From JBGSWL01 sp041752455 (GTDB lineage: Bacteria > Pseudomonadota > Alphaproteobacteria > Rhizobiales > Rhizobiaceae): a DNA stretch of 46,264 nt. Location: assembly GCA_041752455.1 (NCBI GenBank), contig JBGSWL010000153.1:1-46264 (forward strand), in the 5' to 3' direction. This document shows, one piece after another, positions 9,626-18,478 of this stretch. The position numbers and the translations under genes were made by a program. Within the stretch, counting starts at the first letter, position 1. Each line of letters begins with the position of its first letter. Below the pieces are notes generated by a model, which was not told the DNA's origin, made no database searches, and saw only the letters and a list, made by a program, of their open reading frames with translations.

Positions 9626-10459
9626 ATGGTCACCTATCTCGAAGCCGAACTCGCTCCCACCCGCAATACCGGTCAGATCAGGCTGCATGGCGCAGCCGGG
9701 TTTGACGGCATGCGCAAGGCTGGCGCGCTGGTCGCAAAGGCGCTCGACGACGTGGCCGCCATGGTTCAGCCGGGCGTGACGACCGATGCCATTGATCGTT
9801 TCCTGTTCGAATTCGGCATGGATCACGGTGCCGTTCCCGCAACGCTGAACTATCGCGGCTACACAAAGTCATCGTGCACCTCGATCAACCATGTCGTCTG
9901 CCATGGCATTCCCAACGACAAGCCGCTGCGCGAAGGCGACATTGTCAACATCGACGTGACCTATGTGGTCGATGGCTGGCACGGCGATTCCTCGCGGATG
10001 TACCCGGTCGGCCAGATCAAGCGTGCCGCCGAGCGCCTGCTGGAAGTCACCCATGAATGCCTGATGCGCGGCATCCAAGCCGTCCGTCCCGGCGCGAGAA
10101 TGGGCGCGGTCGGTGCAGCCATCCAGTCTTATGCCGAAGCCGAGCGCTGCTCGGTCGTGCGCGACTTCTGCGGCCATGGGATCGGCAAGCTGTTTCACGA
10201 TGCGCCCAACGTGCTGCATTATGGCCGCCCTGATGAAGGCCCGGAAATCCGCGAAGGCATGATCTTCACCATCGAGCCGATGATCAATCTCGGCCGCGCC
10301 CATGTCAAAGTTCTCGCGGATGGCTGGACCGCGGTCACCCGCGACCGGTCGCTCTCGGCCCAGTACGAGCACACGATCGGCGTGACCGGTACGGGCTGTG
10401 AGATATTCACGCTTTCCCCAGGCGGACTTGATCGTCCCGGCTTGCCGCCGCTGGCGTGA
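9626..10459 (+). CDS. map: Type I methionine aminopeptidase
   Basis: A 277-residue methionine aminopeptidase, which removes the initiator Met from new proteins. All five metal ligands of the pita-bread fold can be placed: Asp110 (NIDVTYV), Asp121 (HGDSSRM), His184 (GHGIGKLFHDAPN), Glu217 (TIEPM) and Glu248 (YEHTIGV). There is no N-terminal zinc-finger extension, so it is a type Ia enzyme with a leader of about 25 residues. It lies 15 bases after sfsA. A frame of radC opens inside its last 60 bases, but the likely radC start is further on. Confidence 0.97.
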   Translation: MVTYLEAELAPTRNTGQIRLHGAAGFDGMRKAGALVAKALDDVAAMVQPGVTTDAIDRFLFEFGMDHGAVPATLNYRGYTKSSCTSINHVVCHGIPNDKPLREGDIVNIDVTYVVDGWHGDSSRMYPVGQIKRAAERLLEVTHECLMRGIQAVRPGARMGAVGAAIQSYAEAERCSVVRDFCGHGIGKLFHDAPNVLHYGRPDEGPEIREGMIFTIEPMINLGRAHVKVLADGWTAVTRDRSLSAQYEHTIGVTGTGCEIFTLSPGGLDRPGLPPLA

Positions 10460-10526
10460 CGCCCTAGCCTTCTTTCTGCAGACCGTCGGCGGAAATGGGG
10501 AGCGTCCTTTCAGGGACGTGGCACGG

Positions 10527-11330
10527 TTGGCAAATCACCAGAAGAACGGCATCGACAGTGACAGCGTCAACGTGCCCGATGGCGACGAGCGGCTGATATT
10601 TCTGGCCGAACAGCAGCAGGGCGGCCAGACCTTGTCGTCGTCCACGCTGCCCGCCGCGCCCTCACCCCATGCCGGCCACCGCGAGCGGTTGCGCGAACGG
10701 TTCCGCAAGGCGGGCGAAGTCGCCCTTGCCGACTATGAAGTGCTGGAACTGCTGCTCTACCGCACCTTTCCACGCGGCGACACCAAGCCGCTCGCCAAGG
10801 AACTGATCCGCCAATTCGGCTCGCTCGGCGGCGCGCTTGGCGCCGACATGGCACGGCTGACGGCAGTCAAGGGTGTCGGGGCGCAAGCCGCGCTCGATCT
10901 GAAGATCGTCGCTGCTGCCGCCCGGCATCTGGTGCGCACCGGCATCGACACCCGCCAGGTCCTCGCGTCCTGGAGCGCGGTGATTTCCTACTGTACCGCC
11001 GCGATGGCCCATGAGCCGCGCGAACAGTTCCGCATCCTCTTTCTCGACAAGAAGAACGGCCTGATCGCCGACGAGGTGCAACAATCCGGAACTGTCGATC
11101 ACACGCCGGTCTATCCCCGCGAAGTGCTGCGCCGGTCGATAGAACTCGGTGCGACCGCTGTCATCCTCGTGCACAATCACCCGTCCGGCGACCCGACGCC
11201 GTCGCGCGCCGACATCGAAATGACCAAGCAGATCGTCACCGCGCTCGACCCCTTGGGCATCGTCGTGCACGACCACATCATCATCGGTCGCTCGGGCCAT
11301 GTGAGTCTGAAGGGTGTCGGCCTGTTCTGA
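10527..11330 (+). CDS. radC: RadC family JAB-domain protein
   Basis: A RadC/YeeS-type protein of the JAB/MPN fold; its biochemical role remains uncertain despite the 'DNA repair' name. The N-terminal helix-hairpin-helix part is visible (HRERLRERF, YEVLELLLY, LTAVKGVGAQAALDL). The JAB metal site is complete: HNHPSGDPTPSRAD with His216, His218 and Asp229. The start is uncertain. An ATG at 10398 would overlap map by 62 bases and adds residues that look non-coding. The TTG at 10527 has AGGGA ten bases upstream and gives a protein of normal length (267 residues), so I use it; a GTG at 10518 is another option. It is the last gene before a strong terminator at 11483. Confidence 0.88.
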   Translation: MANHQKNGIDSDSVNVPDGDERLIFLAEQQQGGQTLSSSTLPAAPSPHAGHRERLRERFRKAGEVALADYEVLELLLYRTFPRGDTKPLAKELIRQFGSLGGALGADMARLTAVKGVGAQAALDLKIVAAAARHLVRTGIDTRQVLASWSAVISYCTAAMAHEPREQFRILFLDKKNGLIADEVQQSGTVDHTPVYPREVLRRSIELGATAVILVHNHPSGDPTPSRADIEMTKQIVTALDPLGIVVHDHIIIGRSGHVSLKGVGLF

Positions 11331-11482
11331 CGAAGGCCCATACCCAAGATTTTGGATATTGTGACCTGACAGCAGGTCTGGGACAACCGGGCCACGAACA
11401 GGTTTGCTCCAGCGCAACCAAAATGCGCCATCCGGCACCGGAACTCTGGTCTGCTCTAAACCTCGGTGTTCACGTGGCGCAG

Positions 11483-11517
11483 GCGGCCGGGACAGCAATG
11501 TCCCGGCCGCTCTTTTT
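11483..11517 (+). terminator. Strong intrinsic terminator after radC
   Basis: A perfect 12-bp stem, GCGGCCGGGACA at 11483-11494 with TGTCCCGGCCGC at 11499-11510, closes a GCAA tetraloop. TCTTTTT follows at once on the plus strand. The minus strand has no T tract after the hairpin, so it acts in the radC direction only. It lies 153 bases beyond the radC stop. Confidence 0.9.
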
Positions 11518-11535
11518 CAACTCCATGAAGTGCCG

Positions 11536-13068
11536 TCACAACGGAATGTTGTCGTGCTTTTTCCAGGGGTTTTGCAGGTCCTTGTTGCGCAGCAGCCTGA
11601 GCGCGCGCGCCACCCGCTTGCGGGTCGAGTGCGGCATGATCACCTCGTCGATATAGCCGCGCTCGGCGGCGACGAACGGTGACAGGAAGCGTTCTTCATA
11701 AGAGCGCGTATGCGCCGCGATCTTTTCAGCGTCGCCGATATCCTTGCGGTGGATGATCTCGACCGCGCCCTTTGCGCCCATCACCGCGATCTCGGCGGTC
11801 GGCCAGGCATAGTTGATGTCGCCGCGTAGGTGCTTGGAGGCCATCACGTCATAGGCCCCGCCATAGGCCTTGCGGGTGATGATGGTGACCTTCGGAACGG
11901 TTGCCTCGCCATAGGCGAACAAAAGTTTCGCGCCGTGCTTGATCAGGCCGCCAAACTCCTGCGCAGTGCCCGGCAGGAAACCCGGCACATCGACGAAGGT
12001 GACGATCGGGATCAAGAATGCATCGCAGAAGCGCACGAAACGCGCCGCCTTGCGGCTGGCGTCGCTGTCGAGCACACCGGCCAGCACCAGCGGCTGATTG
12101 GCGACAAATCCGGTCGTGCGCCCTTCCATCCGGCCGAAGCCGGTGACGATGTTCTTGGCGAAATCTGCCTGGATTTCGAAGAAGTCGCCCTCATCGACGG
12201 TTTTGACGATCAGTTCCTTGATGTCATAGGGCTTGTTGGCGCTGTCCGGCACCAACGTGTCGAGGCTCATGTCGTGCGCCTCGGCGTCCTGGTAGCACTC
12301 CAGTTCGGGCAATGGCGCCGTATTGGAGGCCGGCAGGAAATCGATCAGCCGGCGCATCTGCAACAGCGTCTCGACATCATTGTCGAACGCCCCGTCGGCA
12401 ATCGACGAGCGCGTCGTGTGCACCTTGGCGCCGCCCAGTTCTTCCGCCGTCACGGTTTCGTTGGTCACGGTTTTCACCACGTCCGGACCGGTGACGAACA
12501 TGTAGGAGCGGTCGCGCACCATGAAGATGAAGTCGGTCATCGCCGGCGAATAGACATCGCCCCCGGCACATGGCCCCATGATCACCGAAATCTGCGGAAT
12601 GACGCCCGACGCCAAGACGTTGCGCTGGAAAACCTCCGCATAGCCGCCGAGCGCTGCAACGCCTTCCTGGATGCGCGCGCCGCCGGCATCATAAAGCCCG
12701 ATGATCGGCGCCCGGTTCTTCAGCGCCATGTCCTGCAGTTTCATGATCTTCTGGGCGTGGGTCTCCGACAGCGAGCCGCCGAAAACCGTGAAATCCTTGG
12801 CAAACACGAAAACCGTGCGGCCGTTGACGGTGCCCCAGCCGGTGACGACCCCATCACCCGGGATCTTGGTCTCGGCCATCCCGAAATCGGTGCAGCGGTG
12901 CTGCACGAACATGTCGAACTCTTCGAACGAACCTTCGTCGAGGAGCACCGACAGGCGTTCGCGCGCGGTCAGCTTGCCGCGGGCATGTTGCGCCTCTATC
13001 CGCGCCTGCCCGCCGCCGAGCCGCGCTGTGCCGCGCCGCGATTCCAGTTCTTCGATGACATGGCGCAT
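11536..13068 (-). CDS. pccB: Propionyl-CoA carboxylase beta (carboxyltransferase) subunit
   Basis: A 510-residue biotin-dependent carboxyltransferase, which moves CO2 from carboxybiotin to propionyl-CoA to give (S)-methylmalonyl-CoA. Family signs are LGGGQARIEAQHARGKLTARER at the N-terminus, GLYDAGGARIQEGVAALGGY, GPCAGGDVYSPA, FVDVPGFLPGTAQE and YGGAYDVMASKHL. I chose the ATG at 13068 (MRHVIEELESRR): it has GGAG six bases upstream, while the ATG at 13083 in the same frame has almost none. The alpha subunit gene lies at 28275, about 15 kb away, so the subunits are not in one operon. The substrate could in principle be another short acyl-CoA, but residues and length favour propionyl-CoA. Confidence 0.93.
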   Translation of the reverse strand: MRHVIEELESRRGTARLGGGQARIEAQHARGKLTARERLSVLLDEGSFEEFDMFVQHRCTDFGMAETKIPGDGVVTGWGTVNGRTVFVFAKDFTVFGGSLSETHAQKIMKLQDMALKNRAPIIGLYDAGGARIQEGVAALGGYAEVFQRNVLASGVIPQISVIMGPCAGGDVYSPAMTDFIFMVRDRSYMFVTGPDVVKTVTNETVTAEELGGAKVHTTRSSIADGAFDNDVETLLQMRRLIDFLPASNTAPLPELECYQDAEAHDMSLDTLVPDSANKPYDIKELIVKTVDEGDFFEIQADFAKNIVTGFGRMEGRTTGFVANQPLVLAGVLDSDASRKAARFVRFCDAFLIPIVTFVDVPGFLPGTAQEFGGLIKHGAKLLFAYGEATVPKVTIITRKAYGGAYDVMASKHLRGDINYAWPTAEIAVMGAKGAVEIIHRKDIGDAEKIAAHTRSYEERFLSPFVAAERGYIDEVIMPHSTRKRVARALRLLRNKDLQNPWKKHDNIPL

Positions 13069-13243
13069 CTGTGTCTCCGTCATATGCCTGTAGCAAATTG
13101 CGATCCTTGGTAGGACGCCGACCGTTCAATGAAAAGCGGACTTTCGGCGAAAGCCGTGACAACCCGGCCAAAGGCGATTGCACTTGGCCGATCGTGTCAT
13201 AAGCTTGGTGACGGGGCTGAATGACAACATCGGGGACTGGTCC

Positions 13244-14320
13244 ATGACAACGGGCAGCACACAGGGCCGCGCCAGCGGCAAGACACGCCAACCCTTCATT
13301 TTTCACGGCAAGGCCGGTGAATATTTCGGCATCTGGATCGTCAACGTCCTTTTGACGATCGTCACCCTCGGCATCTATTCCGCCTGGGCGAAGGTCCGGC
13401 GCAACCGGTACTTCTACGGAAACACCGAACTCGGCGGCAGCCGTTTCGAGTATCTGGCGTCACCAATGCAGATCCTCATCGGGCGCATCATTGTCGTGGT
13501 CGCGCTGGTCGTCATCAACCTGCTGACGACCTTCCTGCCGCTGGTCGGCATCATCGTCCTGATCGCCCTGTTTTTCGCCTTCCCGGAACTTGTGCGGCGC
13601 GGCCTGCGGTTTGCAGCCCGCACGACCGCCTATCGCAACGTGCGTTTCGATTTTTCCGGCACCTACGGCGGCGCATTTCTGGCGATCTTCGCCGGACCGT
13701 TGCTGGCGATGCTCACCTTCGGCCTTGCCGCGCCGGTCGCCTCGCGCTGGACGCAGCGTTTCATCCTCGGCAACCTCACCTATGGCGGCCGCCCGTTTGC
13801 CAACACGGCAACCAATGGCGCCTACTACCGGGTGTTCTGGCTTCCCTTCCTGCTCTTTGTCGGCGCGGTGGTGATCAGCGGCTTGGCGGCAGCCGCCATG
13901 CTCCCGGCCCTCGCCGGCCTTGAGTCGATGTCGGAGGCTGAACAGATCGTGGCGATGCTGCCCTTCGTGCCGGCCTATTTCATTGTCCTCGCGCTCTTTG
14001 GTTCGATCAGCATGATCTATGCGGCAGGGGTCCGGAACGTCGCGTTCAATCACACCGCGATCGATGGTCGTCATGACCTGGTTTCCAATGTCGGCCGGTG
14101 GTCCTATGTCTGGCTGATGATCTCGAACTTCATCGTCACCGCCCTCACCTTCGGCCTGATGCGTCCCTGGGCCGCAGTGCGCCATGCCCGTTTCCTCGCA
14201 GCCGCAACAAACCTCGACGTACAGGGCGATCTTGCCGGCTATGCCAACACGGTGCGCGAATCGCGCTCGGCTGTCGGCGCCGAGTATATGGACATCGAAG
14301 GCGTGGAGATCGGGCTCTGA
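13244..14320 (+). CDS. DUF898 (YjgN-like) integral membrane protein
   Basis: A 358-residue polytopic membrane protein of the DUF898 family. The usual N-terminal pattern FHGKAGEYFGIWIVNVLLTIVT, then LGIYSAWAKVRRNRYFYGNT, is clear, and it is repeated in weaker form later (FGLMRPWAAVRHARFL near residue 315). I count about six hydrophobic segments. The start is the ATG at 13244, preceded by GGGGA; an upstream ATG at 13178 lacks a ribosome binding site. The function is unknown; YjgN-type proteins have been linked to envelope traits. The stop codon overlaps the proposed start of an M48 peptidase, so the two are probably translated together. Confidence 0.85.
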   Translation: MTTGSTQGRASGKTRQPFIFHGKAGEYFGIWIVNVLLTIVTLGIYSAWAKVRRNRYFYGNTELGGSRFEYLASPMQILIGRIIVVVALVVINLLTTFLPLVGIIVLIALFFAFPELVRRGLRFAARTTAYRNVRFDFSGTYGGAFLAIFAGPLLAMLTFGLAAPVASRWTQRFILGNLTYGGRPFANTATNGAYYRVFWLPFLLFVGAVVISGLAAAAMLPALAGLESMSEAEQIVAMLPFVPAYFIVLALFGSISMIYAAGVRNVAFNHTAIDGRHDLVSNVGRWSYVWLMISNFIVTALTFGLMRPWAAVRHARFLAAATNLDVQGDLAGYANTVRESRSAVGAEYMDIEGVEIGL

Positions 14321-15393
14321 GCGGCACGGTTGAAGCCACATCCGCTGCCGGACAAGGTGTCGCCGGGCATCTCTACCTCGGCGGACAAAGCGCGTCGCAG
14401 CCAGCGATCGCGTCACTTGAAGCCGGCATCTGGCGCTTTCGGGCGCCGGATGGAACCGAACTCGCGCGTGCGGACGCAAAGACCATCGAGATCAGTGCGC
14501 GCGTCGGGCGGATCCCGCGCGTGCTGCGTCTCGCCGATGAAGCCGGCATGTTCGAAACCGGCGACAATGACGGCATTGATGCGCTACTGGCAGCCTCGGG
14601 CAAGCAAGCCGGCTTTGCCGTGCACGAATGGGAGCGCTTTCAACCTCGTCTCGCCCTTGTCGTCGCCGCCGTGATCGTCAGTCTGGCGCTCGCGTGGCGC
14701 TATGCCCTGCCGGTCATGGTCGAACTGGCTGTTGCCATCACACCGCCCGTGGTGCCGCAGATGATGAGCGCCGGCACGTTGCGCGCACTGGATGCGGCCG
14801 TGTTTGCCCCCTCAAAACTCGAAGCCGCCAAGCAGGAGGAACTGGACGAGGCGTTATCGTCACTGGCCGTGCATTCCGATCTTTCGCCGGAGAACCTGAC
14901 GCTTGTGTTCCGGGCATCGCCTCGCCTTGGGCCAAATGCCTTTGCCCTGCCGGATGGCACGGTGATCATGACTGACGAAATGGTCGAACTGGCACGCGGC
15001 GATGTCGACGCCTTGCTCGGCGTCCTTGCCCACGAAATCGCCCATGTGGAAAAGGAGCACTCGCTGCGCCAGTTCTACAACAATGCCGGGCTGGTCGCGC
15101 TGGTGATGCTCGTGACCGGAGATATCGGCCCGATCCTCGAAGACACGCTGGTTCAGGGCGTCGCGGTGCTCCAGCTTTCCTATTCACGCCAGTATGAAAC
15201 GCAGGCCGACCGGCGCAGCGTCGAACTGATGGCTGCCGCAGGACGTGAACCGGCCGGCCTTGCCCGCCTGTTCGCCGTGATCGAGAAGGAGTTCGGTCTG
15301 GAAAACGAGCGCGAAAGCTGGCTCTCCAGCCACCCGGCGACGCCCGGCCGGCGCGAGGCGATCAGCGGCTATGCCCGGGAACTTGCCCGCTGA
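14317..15393 (+). CDS. M48 family membrane metallopeptidase with apparent CTG start
   Basis: A zinc peptidase of the M48 (HtpX/Oma1-like) group. The zinc site is HEIAHVEKEH with His239, Glu240 and His243, and Glu294 in YETQAD as the third ligand. A single membrane segment (about residues 109-130) follows an N-terminal soluble domain of about 105 residues; the last part carries the SSHPATPGRREAI motif typical of M48. The start is odd. The conserved-looking N-terminus begins right at the DUF898 stop, where no ATG, GTG or TTG is in frame. CTG at 14317 overlaps that stop and has GGAG nine bases upstream. The next standard start (GTG near 14518) would remove much of the first domain. Confidence 0.85.
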   Translation: MSGTVEATSAAGQGVAGHLYLGGQSASQPAIASLEAGIWRFRAPDGTELARADAKTIEISARVGRIPRVLRLADEAGMFETGDNDGIDALLAASGKQAGFAVHEWERFQPRLALVVAAVIVSLALAWRYALPVMVELAVAITPPVVPQMMSAGTLRALDAAVFAPSKLEAAKQEELDEALSSLAVHSDLSPENLTLVFRASPRLGPNAFALPDGTVIMTDEMVELARGDVDALLGVLAHEIAHVEKEHSLRQFYNNAGLVALVMLVTGDIGPILEDTLVQGVAVLQLSYSRQYETQADRRSVELMAAAGREPAGLARLFAVIEKEFGLENERESWLSSHPATPGRREAISGYARELAR

Positions 15394-16179
15394 TCACAGA
15401 CCGCGGATTGCGGCAACGACACCGGCGGCGGCCGCCATGTCGCGCCATTTGAGCGCACGGGTGGCGGTGGCCTCGGCGTCTTCGCCCCAGCGCTCGATGT
15501 TCCAGTTTTCGTCGACATGGGCAGCAACCCATGCTGCTTCGGGGGTGATCGCGCCTTCCATGACCGCCAGCGCGATGATCGCCGACCCGGTCAGCGTCGT
15601 CATCATGTGCAGGCCCGCAAGCTGCAGCGGATCGGCAACCGCGCGAACCATCGCACCGGCAGCGGCAATCGTGCGCTCCGGTTGGTCGACATGCATGACC
15701 CCTTCTGCCAAGATGAAACGCGCCGAAATCCGCGCTTCCAGCCAGCCGAGGATCGGGTCCCAGACATTGCGCTGGCGTTCGACCAGCCCTTCAGGGCCGT
15801 CGGCGCGGTAGCAGAGCAGATCGGAGCCGAAATAACGGATGATGTCATCGGCAACCGCAGCCATGTCGGTCGCAACCCCGTCGAGCGCGGTATTGACCAG
15901 CCGGTAGACCGGCATCGTCGCCGGGTTGATCGTTTCGGCTTGCGCCGAAAACTCGGCGGCCAGCATGGCTGCGACCGCATGGCCGGGAAGCGCGATGTCC
16001 GCCCGGCCCGGTGTCTTCACCGCGCGACCATCGAGCAGGACACGGTGGCGGCCGTCATCGCCGTGATGCACCGCAACCCCGGTGTAGAACCGCTTGGGCA
16101 GGTGCTTGCGCATCGCCTCCTGCGAAGCGCGGACCGGATCGGCCGGCGGCGTATAGGGATGATCGGGAAGATCGCGCAT
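15394..16179 (-). CDS. ATP12-family F1-ATPase assembly chaperone
   Basis: A 261-residue ATP12 protein. In mitochondria ATP12 binds the F1 alpha subunit during ATP synthase assembly; many alphaproteobacteria keep a homologue. Recognisable stretches are KRFYTGVAV, VLLDGRAVKTPGR, PVYRLVNTALDG, DLLCYRADGPEGLVERQ, WDPILGWLE and the C-terminal AWVAAHVDENWNIERWGED. Length and order of these blocks are normal. The ATG at 16179 has GAGG eight bases upstream. Its stop codon abuts the stop of the M48 peptidase gene exactly, back to back (TGATCA at 15391-15396). It is divergent from parE with about 150 bases between. Confidence 0.93.
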   Translation of the reverse strand: MRDLPDHPYTPPADPVRASQEAMRKHLPKRFYTGVAVHHGDDGRHRVLLDGRAVKTPGRADIALPGHAVAAMLAAEFSAQAETINPATMPVYRLVNTALDGVATDMAAVADDIIRYFGSDLLCYRADGPEGLVERQRNVWDPILGWLEARISARFILAEGVMHVDQPERTIAAAGAMVRAVADPLQLAGLHMMTTLTGSAIIALAVMEGAITPEAAWVAAHVDENWNIERWGEDAEATATRALKWRDMAAAAGVVAAIRGL

Positions 16180-16330
16180 GGCGGCAGGCCTCGTTCAGAG
16201 CCGCCAGATAGCGGCTTGCCCGGCGCTGCACAAGCATGGTGGAAGCGGCGCAGACGTCGCACCGCCGCCATGCCCATGCCATAATGCAAAACGATTCGAA
16301 GCCTCACAAAACCAGACGGACGGCACACTG

Positions 16331-18418
16331 ATGGACGACAACGGCGACCTCTTCGGCAATCTCGGGAAAGAGCCGTCCAAAACGCCAGCGAGCAACGCCG
16401 CCGCACCCAAGGCTGCACCCGCGCCAAAACCCGCGCCCGCGCCCAAGGCCGCAAAGCCTGCCGCCAACGCGCCGGCACCGAGCGGCGAGTATGATGCCTC
16501 CTCGATTGAGGTGCTCGAAGGCCTCGAACCGGTGCGCCGTCGGCCCGGCATGTATATCGGCGGCACCGATGAAGCGGCGATGCACCACCTCTTTGCCGAG
16601 GTGATCGACAACTCGATGGACGAAGCCGTCGCCGGCCATGCCACCTTCATCGATGTCGAACTGACGGCCGACGGAGCGCTGTCGGTCACCGACAATGGCC
16701 GCGGCATTCCGGTCGACCCGCATCCGAAATTTCCGGACAAATCGGCGCTCGAAGTCATCATGACGACGCTGCATGCCGGCGGCAAATTCGACGGCAAGGC
16801 CTATGAAACCTCCGGCGGCCTGCACGGCGTCGGCGTTTCGGTGGTCAACGCCCTGTCCGACCACCTTGTCGTGGAAGTGGCTCGCAATCGCCGTCTGTGG
16901 CGTCAGCTCTACAGCCGCGGCGTGCCGCAGGGTCCGCTCGAAGACATGGGCGAAGTCCACAACCGCCGTGGCACGACCGTGCGGTTCCACCCGGACCCGC
17001 AGATTTTCGGCGAGAATGCGCGGCTCGATCCGGCGCGGCTTTGCAAGATGGCGCGCTCGAAGGCCTATCTGTTCGGCGGCGTCGAAATCCGCTGGTCCTG
17101 CGCCGAGGAACTCGTCGCGCCGAAGGACCGCGACAAGACCCCGCTGAAGGCGGTGTTCCACTTTCCCGGCGGCCTGAAGGATTATCTGGAAGCCTCGCTG
17201 TCCGGCGACCACCGGGTCACCGACCAGATCTTTGCCGGGCGCACCGAGAAGACCGGCGGCCACGGCGCCATGGAGTGGGCCCTCACCTGGCACACCGGCG
17301 ACGGGTTCGTGAATTCCTATTGCAACACCATCCCGACCCCGGAAGGCGGAACGCATGAGGCGGGGCTTCGCATCGCGATCACTCGCGGCCTGAAAGCCTA
17401 TGCGGAAATGACCGGCAACAAGCGCGCCGCCATCGTCACAACCGAAGACGTGATGATGTCGGCCGCAGCCATGCTGTCGGTCTTCGTGCGCGAGCCGGAA
17501 TTTGTCGGCCAGACCAAGGACCGATTGGCGACAGTCGAGGCGCAGCGCATCGTGGAAAATGCGCTGCGCGATCCGTTTGATCACTGGCTGACCGCCTCGC
17601 CTGCCGAGGCCAACCGCCTTTTGGAATGGGTCATCGACCGGGCAGACGAGCGCGTTGCCCGCCGCAAGGAGCGCGAAGTCACCCGCAAGAGCGCGGTGCG
17701 CAAATTGCGCCTGCCCGGCAAACTGTCCGACTGCTCGCAGAACGCGGCAGCCGGCGCCGAACTCTTCATCGTCGAGGGCGATTCGGCTGGCGGATCAGCC
17801 AAGCAGGCGCGCAATCGCGCCAATCAGGCGATCCTGCCCCTGCGTGGCAAGATCCTCAACGTCGCCTCCGCCGGTCGCGACAAGCTGACCGCCAACCAGC
17901 AGATCGCCGACCTGATCCAGGCGCTCGGCTGCGGTACCCGCACCAAGTACCGCGAGGATGACCTGCGCTATGAGCGCATCATCATCATGACCGACGCCGA
18001 CGTCGACGGCGCCCATATCGCTTCGCTGCTGATCACGTTCTTCTATTCGGAGATGCCGGAGCTTATCAAGAACGGGCACCTGTTCCTGGCGGTGCCGCCA
18101 CTCTACAAGATCACGCAAGGGGCCAAATCGTTCTATGCGCGCGACGACGCCCACCGGGCCGAAATCACCGCCCGCGAGTTCAACGGAAAAGGCAAGATAG
18201 AGGTCAGCCGTTTCAAAGGCTTGGGGGAAATGCTTCCCAAGCAGCTCAAGGAAACGACGATGGACCCGGCTGTGCGCACCCTGCTGCGCGTCGATATCGC
18301 CGATGTCGATATCGGCGCCACGGCGCGCACGGTCGACGACCTGATGGGCACCAAGCCGGAAGCCCGCTTCCGCTTCATCCAGGAAAACGCCGCGTTTGCG
18401 CGAGACCTGGATATCTAG
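16331..18418 (+). CDS. parE: DNA topoisomerase IV subunit B
   Basis: A 695-residue type IIA topoisomerase ATPase subunit, which with ParC unlinks daughter chromosomes. The GHKL ATPase site includes EVIDNSMDEA (Asn94), NGRGIPVDPHP and GGLHGVGVSVVNAL. The TOPRIM domain has EGDSAGGSAKQARNR (Glu482) and TDADVDGAHI (Asp555, Asp557, Asp559). The short C-terminus and the TMDPAVRTLLRV end favour ParE over the longer GyrB. The start is the ATG at 16331 (MDDNGDLFG), as in rhizobial ParE. The open frame reaches back to 16178, but that part lies in the ATP12 gap and looks non-coding. Residues 20-55 form an Ala/Pro/Lys-rich linker that is longer than usual. Confidence 0.94.
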   Translation: MDDNGDLFGNLGKEPSKTPASNAAAPKAAPAPKPAPAPKAAKPAANAPAPSGEYDASSIEVLEGLEPVRRRPGMYIGGTDEAAMHHLFAEVIDNSMDEAVAGHATFIDVELTADGALSVTDNGRGIPVDPHPKFPDKSALEVIMTTLHAGGKFDGKAYETSGGLHGVGVSVVNALSDHLVVEVARNRRLWRQLYSRGVPQGPLEDMGEVHNRRGTTVRFHPDPQIFGENARLDPARLCKMARSKAYLFGGVEIRWSCAEELVAPKDRDKTPLKAVFHFPGGLKDYLEASLSGDHRVTDQIFAGRTEKTGGHGAMEWALTWHTGDGFVNSYCNTIPTPEGGTHEAGLRIAITRGLKAYAEMTGNKRAAIVTTEDVMMSAAAMLSVFVREPEFVGQTKDRLATVEAQRIVENALRDPFDHWLTASPAEANRLLEWVIDRADERVARRKEREVTRKSAVRKLRLPGKLSDCSQNAAAGAELFIVEGDSAGGSAKQARNRANQAILPLRGKILNVASAGRDKLTANQQIADLIQALGCGTRTKYREDDLRYERIIIMTDADVDGAHIASLLITFFYSEMPELIKNGHLFLAVPPLYKITQGAKSFYARDDAHRAEITAREFNGKGKIEVSRFKGLGEMLPKQLKETTMDPAVRTLLRVDIADVDIGATARTVDDLMGTKPEARFRFIQENAAFARDLDI

Positions 18419-18419
18419 A

Positions 18420-18463
18420 GCAATTCCAGCGAAAGTGGGCACCGGTTTCGCGTCCGGAATTGC
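18420..18463. repeat. Rhizobial-type intergenic palindromic repeat
   Basis: A 44-base palindromic element begins two bases after the parE stop. Outer arms are GCAATTCC (18420-18427) and GGAATTGC (18456-18463), and inner arms GCGAAA and TTTCGC. The pattern 'agagcaattcca...gtccggaattgcg' resembles a short repeat I know to be widely dispersed between genes in Rhizobiales. I saw no second copy in this window. There is no T tract, so it is not an intrinsic terminator, though it may stabilise mRNA ends. Confidence 0.65.
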
Positions 18464-18478
18464 GGCAGAGCAGATGAT

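Noticed and set aside
10398..10526. ATG at 10398 as radC start
   Set aside because: It overlaps the map coding end by 62 bases, and the extra residues look unlike RadC; a start near 10518-10572 is better.
13141..13153. CTTTCG-G-CGAAAG inverted repeat between pccB and DUF898
   Set aside because: Short, without T tract or promoter context; expected by chance at this GC.
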